A stretch of 64,000 nt of DNA, taken from assembly GCF_000364165.2 (NCBI RefSeq), contig NZ_CP097810.1, forward strand, positions 930,001 through 994,000, given 5' to 3'. Within the stretch, counting starts at the first letter, position 1. The number at the start of each line of letters is the position of its first letter. The notes under the pieces were generated by a model, which saw only the letters and a list, made by a program, of their open reading frames with translations, did no database searches and was not told where the DNA came from. The position numbers and the translations under genes are program-made. Source of the stretch: Clostridium sp. MD294 (GTDB lineage: Bacteria; Bacillota; Clostridia; Lachnospirales; Anaerotignaceae). Below, one piece after another: positions 1 to 7,812 of the stretch.

Positions 1-210
1 AATGTATTGTATTTGTTTTAAATGTTATAGAATAAATATCAATAGCAAAAATATATAATTCTTTCCTAATTTGTACAATAATACAAGTAATAGAAATATA
101 AAATTATAGTAAAACTGAATATAATTTTAAAACGTGCATGATTATAAGCATAATTTTTTATGTAAAATATACAATACAATGTTATGTTTTTGTTCAAAAT
201 ATAAACTTAC

Positions 211-256
211 TTTAAAGCGTTACGCTTTAAATTGTTAAATTAAAGTTTGACTTTAA
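211..256. promoter_or_regulatory. Two tandem palindromes upstream of the ABC importer
   Basis: Two perfect inverted repeats lie side by side: TTTAAAGCG / CGCTTTAAA (211-219 and 223-231, 3-nt gap) and TTAAAGT / ACTTTAA (240-246 and 250-256, 3-nt gap). Both carry the half-site TTAAAG / CTTTAA, which suggests repeated binding sites for one dimeric regulator. No T-box core motif is visible in positions 1-328. The rest of that stretch is AT-rich without recognisable features. The operator role is inference. Confidence 0.4.
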
Positions 257-273
257 AATAAAGGAGTAATAAA

Positions 274-348
274 ATGATAACATCATTAAATACAGAAATA
301 ATTAAAAAGTGTTTGAGGGAGGAAAATCATGAAGAAGGGAATTTTTAG
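274..348 (+). CDS. Possible 24-codon leader ORF overlapping the lipoprotein gene
   Basis: An ATG at 274 follows a good Shine-Dalgarno sequence (AAGGAG, 261-266) with 7-nt spacing. It reads 24 codons to TAG at 346-348, starting MITSLNTEII. It ends 20 bases inside the lipoprotein gene that starts at 329, in another frame. The lipoprotein has its own SD (GAGGGAGG), which lies inside this ORF. Translation of the small ORF could therefore couple to, or compete with, initiation at 329. It contains no run of Trp codons as in a classical attenuator peptide. Whether it is translated is unknown. Confidence 0.35.
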   Translation: MITSLNTEIIKKCLREENHEEGNF

Positions 349-1372
349 AACAATTTGTTCTTTTACTGTAGCAACCGCTATGATTTTAACAGCAACAGCT
401 TGCAGCAACAGTCAACCAACAGAACCACAAGATGAACAACAACAGCAATCAACAGAAGGAGAACAAATTAAAATTGGTATATTACAGTTAATGGAACATG
501 ACGCTTTGGATAATGCAAGAAATGGTTTTATAGATGCTTTGGCAGAAAGCGGTTATGTAGATGGTGAAAAGATTGTGATTGATGTACAAAATGCACAAGG
601 CGACCAATCCAATTTGAAAACAATGAGCCAAAAATTTGTAAATGATAAAGAGGACTTGATACTTGCTATTGCGACACCAGCAGCACAGTCTGTTGCAGCA
701 GAAACACAGGAAATTCCTATTTTAGCAACAGCAATTACAGATTATCCTGAAGCAGGACTTGTTGCTTCTAATGAAGAACCTAATGTAAATCTTTCTGGTA
801 CAAGTGATAAAACACCTGTAAAAGAACAACTTGCACTTTTAAAACAAATATTGCCTGATATAAAGAAAGTAGGTATTATGTATAACTCTAGTGAAGCGAA
901 TTCTGAGATACAAGCAAGGTCAGCAATAGAAGCCTGTGAAGAATTAGGCCTTACTTATCAAGAAGGTACAGTAACAAATGTAAATGATATTCAGCAGGTA
1001 GTACAATCTATTGTAGGAGATGTAGATGCTTTATATATTCCGACAGATAACACATTCGCTTCTGCAATGCCTTTAGTAGCTTCTATTACAGATGTAGAAA
1101 AAATACCTGTAATATGTGGTGAAAATGGTATGGTAAAAGGTGGCGGATTAGCAACAGTAGGGATTGACTACTATAAACTTGGACAGCAGACAGGTAAAAT
1201 GGCAGTTCGTGTATTAGAAGGGGAAGATGTTTCAAAAATGCCTGTTGAATTTCCAGACTCTACAGAAGTATGTATCAATTTAGATACAGCAGAAAAAATT
1301 GGCGTAACAATACCACAAGAAATTGTTGATAGTGCAGCAATTGTTATTAAAGATGGAGATGTTACAGAATAA
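329..1372 (+). CDS. ABC transporter substrate-binding lipoprotein (TrpX-like)
   Basis: The 347-residue protein has a lipoprotein signal peptide: a basic N-terminus, a hydrophobic stretch and a lipobox ending in Cys25, followed by a Gln/Glu-rich linker to about residue 45. The rest matches the ABC_sub_bind (PF04392) periplasmic-binding fold, with the typical IKIGILQ start and a C-terminal GIDYYKLGQQTGKMA helix. It would be anchored outside the membrane and deliver ligand to the permease and ATPase that follow. In Firmicutes this family is predicted to carry tryptophan or related aromatic compounds (TrpXYZ), but ligand identity cannot be read from sequence. The start has a strong SD, GAGGGAGG. 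Confidence 0.85.
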   Translation: MKKGIFRTICSFTVATAMILTATACSNSQPTEPQDEQQQQSTEGEQIKIGILQLMEHDALDNARNGFIDALAESGYVDGEKIVIDVQNAQGDQSNLKTMSQKFVNDKEDLILAIATPAAQSVAAETQEIPILATAITDYPEAGLVASNEEPNVNLSGTSDKTPVKEQLALLKQILPDIKKVGIMYNSSEANSEIQARSAIEACEELGLTYQEGTVTNVNDIQQVVQSIVGDVDALYIPTDNTFASAMPLVASITDVEKIPVICGENGMVKGGGLATVGIDYYKLGQQTGKMAVRVLEGEDVSKMPVEFPDSTEVCINLDTAEKIGVTIPQEIVDSAAIVIKDGDVTE

Positions 1373-1460
1373 ATTGATAATTTAAGAACCTTTTCAAAAT
1401 TATAAATGAAATATTTTTCTTTTGAGAAAGTTACTCAGAGATAGTTTGATTGACAGTATA

Positions 1461-1490
1461 AGAGAGTGCTGAGAAGCACTCTCTTTCTAT
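1461..1490 (+). terminator. Hairpin between binding-protein and permease genes
   Basis: A perfect 10-bp stem (AGAGAGTGCT / AGCACTCTCT, 1461-1470 and 1475-1484) with a GAGA tetraloop is followed by a short T-rich tail. The weak tail suggests partial termination or 3'-end protection. Either would give more binding protein than membrane components, as is common for ABC importers. Confidence 0.6.
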
Positions 1491-1523
1491 AATTTATAAA
1501 TATAGTATGGAATGGGTGAAAGT

Positions 1524-2465
1524 ATGACTTTAATTTCAATGGCATCTTTTTTAAGTGCTGTTTCGCAAGGATTATTGTGGTCTATATTAGCGATTGGAGT
1601 ATATATTACATATCGTGTATTAGACTTTGCAGATTTAACAACAGAAGGAAGTTTTCCATTAGGAGCAGCTATAGCAGCACAATGTATTGTAAATGGAGGA
1701 AATCCTTTTACTGCAACAATGTTTTCTTTTATTGTAGGATTGATTGCAGGACTTATAACAGGAATATTACATACAAAATTAAAAATACCTGGACTTCTTG
1801 CAGGTATATTAGTTATGACAGGTTTATATTCTATTAACTTGAGAGTAATGGGAGGAAAAGCAAATTTGCCTTTGCTAAAACAAACAACAATAATAACATC
1901 AGTTGTTGAATTTTTTAGTACAGAAACAAATACATTTTCTACAGCAAATGCAGTTATGTTAGTAGGTATTGTATCTGTAGTAGTGGTAATATTTTTATTA
2001 TGGCTAATGTTTTCAACAGAATTTGGATTTGCACTGAGAGCAACAGGTGATAATCCACGTATGATAAGTGCATTAGGTGTAAATACAGATATTATGATTA
2101 TATTAGGATTGATGATTAGTAATGGTTTAATATCTTTGTCAGGAGGATTAATTGCACAATATAATGGTTATGCTGATGTAGGTATGGGAGTTGGTACGAT
2201 TGTTATTGGATTGGCTTCTGTAATTATAGGAGAGGTTTTACTAGGCAGAAGAGGTATGGCATGGTGTTTAACTTCTGTAGTAGTAGGTTCTATATTATAT
2301 CGTATTATTATTGCTTTTGTATTGGCAAATAAATTGCAGCCAACAGATTTAAAATTGTTCTCATCTATTGTATTAGTAATTTGTTTGTCATTGCCTGCAG
2401 TAAAAGAATGGTATAGAGATTTTACAAATAGACGAAATCATAAAACAGAAGTAAAGGAGGGATAA
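1524..2465 (+). CDS. ABC transporter permease (TrpY-like)
   Basis: The integral membrane permease has about 313 residues and 8-9 hydrophobic segments of the branched-chain amino acid type (BPD_transp_2, PF02653). The N-terminal part reads VYITYRVLDFADLTTEGSF, typical of the TrpY/YcjP-like subgroup. It forms the channel for the upstream lipoprotein. An in-frame ATG at 1512 has no SD; the ATG at 1524 has GGTGA four bases before it and is preferred. It is two bases from the ATPase gene, so the two are co-translated. Confidence 0.85.
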   Translation: MTLISMASFLSAVSQGLLWSILAIGVYITYRVLDFADLTTEGSFPLGAAIAAQCIVNGGNPFTATMFSFIVGLIAGLITGILHTKLKIPGLLAGILVMTGLYSINLRVMGGKANLPLLKQTTIITSVVEFFSTETNTFSTANAVMLVGIVSVVVVIFLLWLMFSTEFGFALRATGDNPRMISALGVNTDIMIILGLMISNGLISLSGGLIAQYNGYADVGMGVGTIVIGLASVIIGEVLLGRRGMAWCLTSVVVGSILYRIIIAFVLANKLQPTDLKLFSSIVLVICLSLPAVKEWYRDFTNRRNHKTEVKEG

Positions 2466-2467
2466 TA

Positions 2468-3262
2468 ATGTTAAAAGTAAATGGTATCAAAAAAACATTT
2501 TCTCCTGGTACAGTAAATGAAAAGCGAGCGATTAAAGAAATTACATTTCATTTAGAACCTTCTGATTTTATGACAGTAATAGGAGGAAATGGTGCAGGAA
2601 AATCTACTATGTTAAATGCTATTGCAGGTATATTTAAAGTAGATACAGGTAGTATTGTTATTAATGGTAATGATGTTACAAAATTGCCTGAATATAAAAG
2701 AGCTATTCATATTGGACGTGTTTTTCAAGATACGAGAATGGGAACAGCTTCCGATATGACAATAGAAGAAAATATGGCTATGGCATTGCGTAGAGGAAAA
2801 AGTAGAGGCTTAAGAAAGGGCATTACAAAAGCAGAAAGAAGTTTGTTTAGAGAAAGACTTGAAATATTAGATTTGGGATTAGAAAATCGTATGACAGCAA
2901 AAACAGGTTTACTATCTGGAGGACAAAGACAAGCACTTACGTTGCTTATGGCAACTATGACAAAACCAGAATTGCTTTTGCTAGATGAGCATACAGCAGC
3001 ATTAGACCCTAAAACAGCTAAAAAAGTGTTGGAATTGACAAATCAAATTATTACAGAAGATAAATTAACAGCACTAATGATAACACATAACATGCAAGAT
3101 GCTATTAGATTAGGAAATCGATTGATGATGCTTCACAAAGGTAGAGTACTTATTAATTTGCAAACAGAAGAAAAGAAAAATTTGAAAGTGGCTGATTTGC
3201 TAAAAATGTTTGAAAAAGCAAGTGGTACAGGTATGACAAATGATAAAATGCTATTAGGATAA
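2468..3262 (+). CDS. ABC transporter ATP-binding protein (TrpZ-like)
   Basis: The 264-residue ABC ATPase shows Walker A GGNGAGKST near residue 40, Q-loop VFQDTRMG near residue 90, signature LSGGQRQ near residue 150 and Walker B LLLLDEHTAAL, followed by a switch histidine in ITHNMQ. It energises the importer encoded just upstream. The SD AAAGGAGG overlaps the end of the permease gene. A terminator follows at 3277. Confidence 0.9.
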   Translation: MLKVNGIKKTFSPGTVNEKRAIKEITFHLEPSDFMTVIGGNGAGKSTMLNAIAGIFKVDTGSIVINGNDVTKLPEYKRAIHIGRVFQDTRMGTASDMTIEENMAMALRRGKSRGLRKGITKAERSLFRERLEILDLGLENRMTAKTGLLSGGQRQALTLLMATMTKPELLLLDEHTAALDPKTAKKVLELTNQIITEDKLTALMITHNMQDAIRLGNRLMMLHKGRVLINLQTEEKKNLKVADLLKMFEKASGTGMTNDKMLLG

Positions 3263-3276
3263 TAAATAATAAAATG

Positions 3277-3306
3277 AAAAGGACTTATAAAAAAGTCCTT
3301 TTTTTG
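3277..3306 (+). terminator. Rho-independent terminator of the ABC importer operon
   Basis: AAAAGGACTT (3277-3286) pairs with AAGTCCTTTT (3293-3302) and runs into further T residues and G. It lies 14 bases after the ATPase stop codon. Confidence 0.85.
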
Positions 3307-3342
3307 TTAAGGATAAAAATAGAAAAAAGAATAAAGATTGCA

Positions 3343-3627
3343 ATGATATTTTTAATAACAATAAATTTTATATTATTTTTAAATATAAAATGTAAAAGAG
3401 TAGTAGGAGGAACAAGTTTAAATATAATAGATGATTTAAGTTGGTTAAATATTATAAATGGCTATATAATGGTAAAAACAAAAAGCAGAAATTTTATTTT
3501 TAAAGTAAAAAATATTGATTTATTTTGGTCAATATCTGGTTTTTTAAATATTGGTTTAGTTTTATATGATAGTAAAGAGTTTAATTTTTTAAGTATTGGA
3601 TATGAGGTGCATATAATATCAAAATAA
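3343..3627 (+). CDS. Hypothetical small protein with one N-terminal membrane segment
   Basis: The reading frame is open from 3274, but that start lies inside the terminator. The first plausible start is ATG 3343, without a clear SD. The roughly 94-residue product begins with a hydrophobic stretch (MIFLITINFILFLNI) and then has a short soluble part rich in Ile, Asn and Lys. I do not recognise the family. AT-rich sequence gives long open frames by chance, so the gene is doubtful. Confidence 0.35.
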   Translation: MIFLITINFILFLNIKCKRVVGGTSLNIIDDLSWLNIINGYIMVKTKSRNFIFKVKNIDLFWSISGFLNIGLVLYDSKEFNFLSIGYEVHIISK

Positions 3628-3682
3628 AAAAATTGGAAATTTAGGTTTAATAAATTAAAAAAATATAAAGGAGAAAACTTTA

Positions 3683-4057
3683 ATGAATAAACAAGAATTG
3701 ATAAAATATATTACAGAAAATTATAGTGTAGATGCAGAATTTCCATGGACAAAATATCCAGATAATATTGTGTTTCGCCATAATAGCAATAAAAAATGGT
3801 TTGCATTGATTATGACTATTTTAAAAGAAAAATTAGGAATAATGGAATGTGGTACAATAGATATTATGAATGTAAAATGTGAAACTGCTATGATAAATTC
3901 TTTTAGAGCAGAAAAAGGAATTTATGCAGCATATCATATGAATAAAGCAAATTGGATTTCTGTGGCATTAGATGATAGTGTAAGTGATGAAAAGTTGAAA
4001 ATACTGATAGATATGAGTTTTTGCTTAACAGCTCCAAAAATAAAAAAAGTGAAATGA
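3683..4057 (+). CDS. MmcQ/YjbR family protein
   Basis: The 124-residue protein has the YjbR/MmcQ signature (PF04237): an N-terminal helix, then FPWTKYPDNIVFRH, a basic NKKWFALIM strand and a late LTAPKIKK tail. The family adopts a CyaY-like fold and is often called DNA-binding, but its function is unknown. A good SD (AAAGGAG) precedes ATG 3683. It is a single gene or the first of a short run with 4099. Confidence 0.8.
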   Translation: MNKQELIKYITENYSVDAEFPWTKYPDNIVFRHNSNKKWFALIMTILKEKLGIMECGTIDIMNVKCETAMINSFRAEKGIYAAYHMNKANWISVALDDSVSDEKLKILIDMSFCLTAPKIKKVK

Positions 4058-4098
4058 AAAATAATTTGCAATTAAAGAAAGGATAAATATAAATTGTG

Positions 4099-4308
4099 AT
4101 GTTATTATCAAAATTAGAAATTATTGATATGGTTGAAAGGATTAAAATTTTGAATAATCTAGGAAAAGTAAAACAAAGTGATAGATTACTGGAATTATTA
4201 GAAAAAGGGGTAGTTGACCCATATGTTTCAGATTATATATATTATAGCGATATGTCAGCAGAAGAAATTGCGGATAAGGTATTGTCATATAAGCCAATTT
4301 ATTTATAA
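4099..4308 (+). CDS. Hypothetical 69-residue protein
   Basis: A short, mostly helical, acidic protein (LEIIDMVERIKILNNLGKV at the start, MSAEEIADKVLSYKP near the end). It resembles small conserved clostridial proteins of unknown role. GTG 4096 and ATG 4099 are adjacent possible starts; the SD AAAGGA at 4078 is rather far. I do not recognise the family. Confidence 0.55.
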   Translation: MLLSKLEIIDMVERIKILNNLGKVKQSDRLLELLEKGVVDPYVSDYIYYSDMSAEEIADKVLSYKPIYL

Positions 4309-4400
4309 TTTATAGAATATTAATTTTAGTAATGAAAATTTGGATAAATAAAGAAATTGTAGGTAATACTATTAGCATTAAATCAAAAGGAGTTTTTGTA

Positions 4401-4757
4401 ATGGGTATCAAAAAAAGTAAAGCAATATTAATTGGCATTGTAACAGGTTTTGCCAATGGCTTATTTGGTTCAGGGGGAGGAACGATTGTTGTACCATGTA
4501 TGGAACGATTTTTGAATGTAGAAGAACATAAAGCACACGCTACTGCGATTGCAATTATATTGCCTTTGTCATTGCTTTCTATAGCATTTTATGTATGGAA
4601 GACAGATGTGTTGTGGAGTGTTGCATTGTGGGCATCATTGGGCGGTGTTGTAGGAGGATTTATAGGAGCAAAATTACTCAATAAAGTGTCAGGAGTATGG
4701 CTGCATAGAATATTTGGTTTATTTATGATAGTTGCAGCTGTGAAAATGATAATATGA
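4401..4757 (+). CDS. Half-size TauE/SafE family permease, first half
   Basis: The 118-residue membrane protein starts at ATG 4401 with SD AAAGGAG at 4388; the frame is open further upstream without an SD. It has about four hydrophobic segments and the motif GFANGLFGSGGGTIVVP typical of each repeat of TauE/SafE (PF01925) transporters. Full-length members have two such repeats in about 250 residues. Here the second repeat is a separate gene whose start overlaps this stop (ATGATAG region), so the two products probably make a heterodimeric permease for sulfonates, sulfite or other organic anions. Substrate is unknown. Confidence 0.8.
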   Translation: MGIKKSKAILIGIVTGFANGLFGSGGGTIVVPCMERFLNVEEHKAHATAIAIILPLSLLSIAFYVWKTDVLWSVALWASLGGVVGGFIGAKLLNKVSGVWLHRIFGLFMIVAAVKMII

Positions 4758-5311
4758 TAGGAGTTGTATTAGTAGGCATATTGTCAGGTATAATTAGTGG
4801 TATGGGCATTGGTGGAGGCACAATATTAATACCAGCATTACTTTTTTTGCAGGATATGAACCAACAACAGGCACAAGGAATTAATTTAATTTATTTTGTT
4901 CCAACAGCAATTATTGCATTGATTACACATATAAAAAATAAAAATATTGAAGTAAAGGCAGTAAAATCTATTGTTTTGACAGGACTAATAGGAGCAGCAA
5001 TAGGGGCTTTTTTAGCGGTAAGAATGGACGCAACATTGTTAAGGAAATTTTTTGGAGCATTTTTGCTGCTTATGGGATTGTCAGAGGTATTTCATAAGGC
5101 AGAACATAAAAATGAAATAAAAGAAGGGAGTAAACAGTATATGAATGAAATACAATTTGCAAATATAAAAGCAGAATTTCAAAAGGCAGATTTAGAGGGA
5201 AAAATAAGACTTTATGTTACAACAGAAGGATTGAGTACACAACAATATAAAGAATTATTAGGAATGTATCCTGTAGGAGAGTTAGAAGAATTAGAGAAGG
5301 CATTAGGATAA
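4754..5311 (+). CDS. Half-size TauE/SafE family permease, second half, with C-terminal extension
   Basis: The protein has 185 residues. Residues 1-120 form the second TauE/SafE repeat (GILSGIISGMGIGGGTILIPALL, then four membrane segments). Residues about 125-185 are a soluble, charged helical tail (KAEFQKADLEGKIRLYV, GLSTQQYKELL) that does not belong to the transporter fold. That tail has its own possible start, ATG 5142 preceded by GAAGGGAG, so it could also be made separately. The start overlaps the upstream stop by four bases, which supports translational coupling. Confidence 0.8.
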   Translation: MIGVVLVGILSGIISGMGIGGGTILIPALLFLQDMNQQQAQGINLIYFVPTAIIALITHIKNKNIEVKAVKSIVLTGLIGAAIGAFLAVRMDATLLRKFFGAFLLLMGLSEVFHKAEHKNEIKEGSKQYMNEIQFANIKAEFQKADLEGKIRLYVTTEGLSTQQYKELLGMYPVGELEELEKALG

Positions 5312-5343
5312 AGTATTTTAAAATGTTGTTTTTTGAATATTTA

Positions 5344-5367
5344 AGCGTGTCGAATTATCGACACGCT
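5344..5367 (+). terminator. GCGTGTCGA hairpin after the TauE/SafE pair
   Basis: A perfect 10-bp stem AGCGTGTCGA / TCGACACGCT with ATTA loop lies 32 bases after the stop codon. The following sequence is only moderately T-rich. The same core palindrome recurs as the terminator at 48085-48113, and one arm recurs at 14609-14618. Confidence 0.65.
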
Positions 5368-5420
5368 ACACTCTTTTATGTTAGTAGTTTTGTATTTCTA
5401 TGTAGTAACAAAAAAAATCA

Positions 5421-5448
5421 TTTCCATTTTTGTATTATCTGTTATAAT
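5421..5448 (+). promoter_or_regulatory. Probable promoter of the ytfI-gerW-card1-like operon
   Basis: A perfect -10 hexamer TATAAT (5443-5448) sits 16 bases after a poor -35 (TTTCCA, 5421-5426). The first start codon of the operon is 25 bases further on, with SD AAAGGAG. Confidence 0.45.
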
Positions 5449-5472
5449 ATAGTAAAAGAAAGGAGTACAACA

Positions 5473-5781
5473 ATGAAATATATTGAGCATTTGTTTGTAG
5501 GCGGCAGTGTTCAGGATTTAGATACTATTGTTTATAGTCTTAGTCGAGATATTACTGTTTTTCATTTATATTGTATTTGTCTATTTTATAATAAAAAAGG
5601 AAATCATATAGAAATTATGTCTAGTAAAGAAATTTGTAAAAAGCGATACAAAAATAAAGATTTTATAGTAATTGGTGTAGCATATGGCAAAGCAGAGGCA
5701 ATAGATTTGTTTTGTTATATTATACAACAGGCAGCGAAAAAAGGTAGTAATCTGCAAAAAGCGGAGGAATGGATTTTATGA
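5473..5781 (+). CDS. Hypothetical protein, first gene of the sporulation-associated operon
   Basis: The protein has about 102 residues, starting at ATG 5473 (MKYIEHLFVGG). The longer open frame upstream covers the hairpin at 5344 and is rejected. Sequence shows alternating beta and helical character with no membrane segment and no motif I recognise. Its stop overlaps the next start (ATGA at 5778), so it is translated together with the TIGR01906 protein. A role linked to that membrane protein is only suggested by position. Confidence 0.65.
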   Translation: MKYIEHLFVGGSVQDLDTIVYSLSRDITVFHLYCICLFYNKKGNHIEIMSSKEICKKRYKNKDFIVIGVAYGKAEAIDLFCYIIQQAAKKGSNLQKAEEWIL

Positions 5782-6467
5782 AAGTAATACATATTTTGGC
5801 AGGCTTTTTTTGTGTAATGTCATTGCTTGCAGTAATATTGATTTCTTCTGTAGATATAGCAGTATATGGAGATATGGGATATTTTCAAAAAGAATATCGT
5901 AAATATGATGTTATAAAAAATGTAAATATGGAAGAAAAAGAGTTGCTTTTTGTAACAGAAGAAATGATGTCTTATTTAAAAGGAAAAAGGGACAATCTGA
6001 ATGTAAAAGCAGTAATTGATGGAAAAGAAAAAGAATTTTTTAATGAAAAAGAAATTGCACATATGGAAGATGTTAGAACTTTATTTAGTGCAGGACAATG
6101 GCTAAGAAGAATAGGCATAATTGTTTGTGTAATTACAGCAGCTTTTTTACTATTTCAAAATAAATTAGAATTTTTATTAAAATATTTAAGGAATGGTTTG
6201 ATTTCTTTTATGGTTTTTACGACAGCATTGGCGATAATTATAGCAACCAATTTTACAAAATATTTTGTAATATTTCATAAAATATTTTTTTCTAATAATC
6301 TTTGGATATTAAACCCTAAAACAGATAGATTGATTAACATAGTACCAGAACCTTTTTTTGTAGATACATCTGTACGTATTGTAGTCATTTTTTTTTGTAT
6401 TATTTTATTTGTTTGTATTAGTTGTAGTGTTTTATTAAAAATTGGAATAAAAAAGACAGGAGTATAA
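5778..6467 (+). CDS. DUF1461 / TIGR01906 family integral membrane protein
   Basis: The 229-residue protein has an N-terminal membrane segment, an extracytoplasmic domain (residues about 30-105) with the family pattern YLKGKRDNLNVK, EKEFFNEKEIAHMEDVR, and three more membrane segments. This matches DUF1461 (PF07314), whose function is unknown. ATG 5778 is chosen over ATG 5769 because GGAGG (5763-5767) is correctly spaced for it and it overlaps the previous stop by four bases. Confidence 0.85.
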   Translation: MKVIHILAGFFCVMSLLAVILISSVDIAVYGDMGYFQKEYRKYDVIKNVNMEEKELLFVTEEMMSYLKGKRDNLNVKAVIDGKEKEFFNEKEIAHMEDVRTLFSAGQWLRRIGIIVCVITAAFLLFQNKLEFLLKYLRNGLISFMVFTTALAIIIATNFTKYFVIFHKIFFSNNLWILNPKTDRLINIVPEPFFVDTSVRIVVIFFCIILFVCISCSVLLKIGIKKTGV

Positions 6468-6468
6468 T

Positions 6469-7392
6469 ATGGGAATACTTGTTATACTATGGAACATATT
6501 AAAAATAGTTATTTGTATTATTTTATTTGTTGTATTGCTAGTATTAATAGTGATGGCATTGATATTGTTTTCTCCTATTTGTTATCAAGCAATAGGAAGT
6601 TATGAACAATATATTAATGGACGATTTGATATAAAATGGATATTAGGAGCAATACACGCTTATGGAGTATATGATAAAAACGAGTTGCAGTTTTCTTTGC
6701 GTTTATTTGGGCATTGTGTTTATGGTGCTGATAAAAGACAAAAAAAGAATAAAAAAACAATAGAGTATACACAAGAAGATGTTGTGATTTCTGCAAGAAG
6801 TAAGCAAGAAGAACAACAGCAACAAAATGAAAACGAAGTATATAAAAATGTGAAATTAGAAACAGATGCGAAACAACAGCAACAAAATCAAAAAGAAGAA
6901 ATAAAAAAAGAGCAAACAAAACAAAAACATAGTAGGAAAAAAGTATCTGATAGTAAAAAAGAAATAAAACAAAAAAAACGAAATAAAAACAATAAAACAA
7001 AATATAAAGAAAAAGAAAATAAAAAGAATAAAATAGATAAAAATTATTTTATTCATATGGAAAATAAAAAAGAACTGTTACAAGCAGTAAAGATATTTTT
7101 GAAAAGAATGTTAAAAGGCGTTTTACCCAAACATTGCTGCTTAAAGGCAACAGTAGGAACAGGTGACCCAGCATTGACAGGTTATTTATTGGGTATAGCT
7201 GGAGTAGCAAAAATGAAGTTTGGAAAGGGAGTACAAATTACAGGAGATTTTACACAAAAAATAGTAAAAGATGTTTTTTTAGATATAAAAGGAAAAATAG
7301 TATTAGGATATTTACTGTATGCAGTATTGCGTTTACTATTTGTAAAACCAGTTTATAAAACAATTATGGTAATATGGAAAGGATATAGGTGA
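6469..7392 (+). CDS. DUF2953 domain membrane protein (YtfI-like)
   Basis: The 307-residue protein begins with a long hydrophobic anchor (residues 5-35), followed by a beta-rich segment, then a highly charged low-complexity linker (about residues 85-195) made of Gln, Lys, Glu and Asn. The C-terminal DUF2953 core (PF11167) reads KATVGTGDPALTGYLLGI. In Bacillus the homologue ytfI neighbours ytfJ (gerW), as here. Function is unknown. The linker is rich in AAA/CAA codons, which makes its length prone to slippage. Confidence 0.85.
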   Translation: MGILVILWNILKIVICIILFVVLLVLIVMALILFSPICYQAIGSYEQYINGRFDIKWILGAIHAYGVYDKNELQFSLRLFGHCVYGADKRQKKNKKTIEYTQEDVVISARSKQEEQQQQNENEVYKNVKLETDAKQQQQNQKEEIKKEQTKQKHSRKKVSDSKKEIKQKKRNKNNKTKYKEKENKKNKIDKNYFIHMENKKELLQAVKIFLKRMLKGVLPKHCCLKATVGTGDPALTGYLLGIAGVAKMKFGKGVQITGDFTQKIVKDVFLDIKGKIVLGYLLYAVLRLLFVKPVYKTIMVIWKGYR

Positions 7393-7802
7393 AAAAAATG
7401 GGTAAGGGATTTGATACTTCTTTGAATATGTTGTTTGATAAAGTAGAAGATATTGTTTCTACAAAAACGATTGTAGGAGATGCTATTACAATGGGAGATT
7501 TGACATTGCTGCCTTTGATAGAGGTGTCTGTTGGTGTAGGAATGGGAACAAAAGAAGGACCAAAAGAGGATTCTGCAGGAGGTATGGGAGCAAAAATTAC
7601 ACCAAGTGCTGTATTAGTAATACAAAATGGAAATGTGCAAATGATTAATATTAAAAATCAAGATGCCGTAAATAAATTGATTGATATGGCACCAGGTATA
7701 GCATCTAAATTAAATTTTGGTGCTATATTTGGAAAAAGAAATGAAAATAAACAACCAAAAGAAGAAGTAAAATTTGAGGAGGAAATCGTAACAGAAGAAT
7801 AG
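7389..7802 (+). CDS. gerW: GerW family sporulation protein (YtfJ)
   Basis: A 137-residue homologue of Bacillus YtfJ/GerW, a forespore-expressed protein needed for normal spore germination. Diagnostic parts are the N-terminal FDTSLNMLFDKVEDIVS, the TIVGDAITMGDLTLLPLIEVSVGVGMG core and a Gly-rich loop followed by SAVLVIQNG. The start is GTG 7389 (overlapping the previous stop, SD AAAGGA) or ATG 7398 (SD AGGTGA); both are plausible. It marks this operon as sporulation-linked. Confidence 0.9.
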   Translation: MKKMGKGFDTSLNMLFDKVEDIVSTKTIVGDAITMGDLTLLPLIEVSVGVGMGTKEGPKEDSAGGMGAKITPSAVLVIQNGNVQMINIKNQDAVNKLIDMAPGIASKLNFGAIFGKRNENKQPKEEVKFEEEIVTEE

Positions 7803-7812
7803 GAAGTGTTAT

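Noticed and set aside
1..328. T-box leader before the TrpX-like gene
   Set aside because: No core GGTGGNACC motif, terminator or specifier was found, although Trp T-boxes control TrpXYZ in some Firmicutes.
6614..7056. Two minus-strand frames rich in Phe, Leu and Tyr
   Set aside because: They are the reverse reading of the Lys/Glu/Gln-rich linker of the DUF2953 gene.
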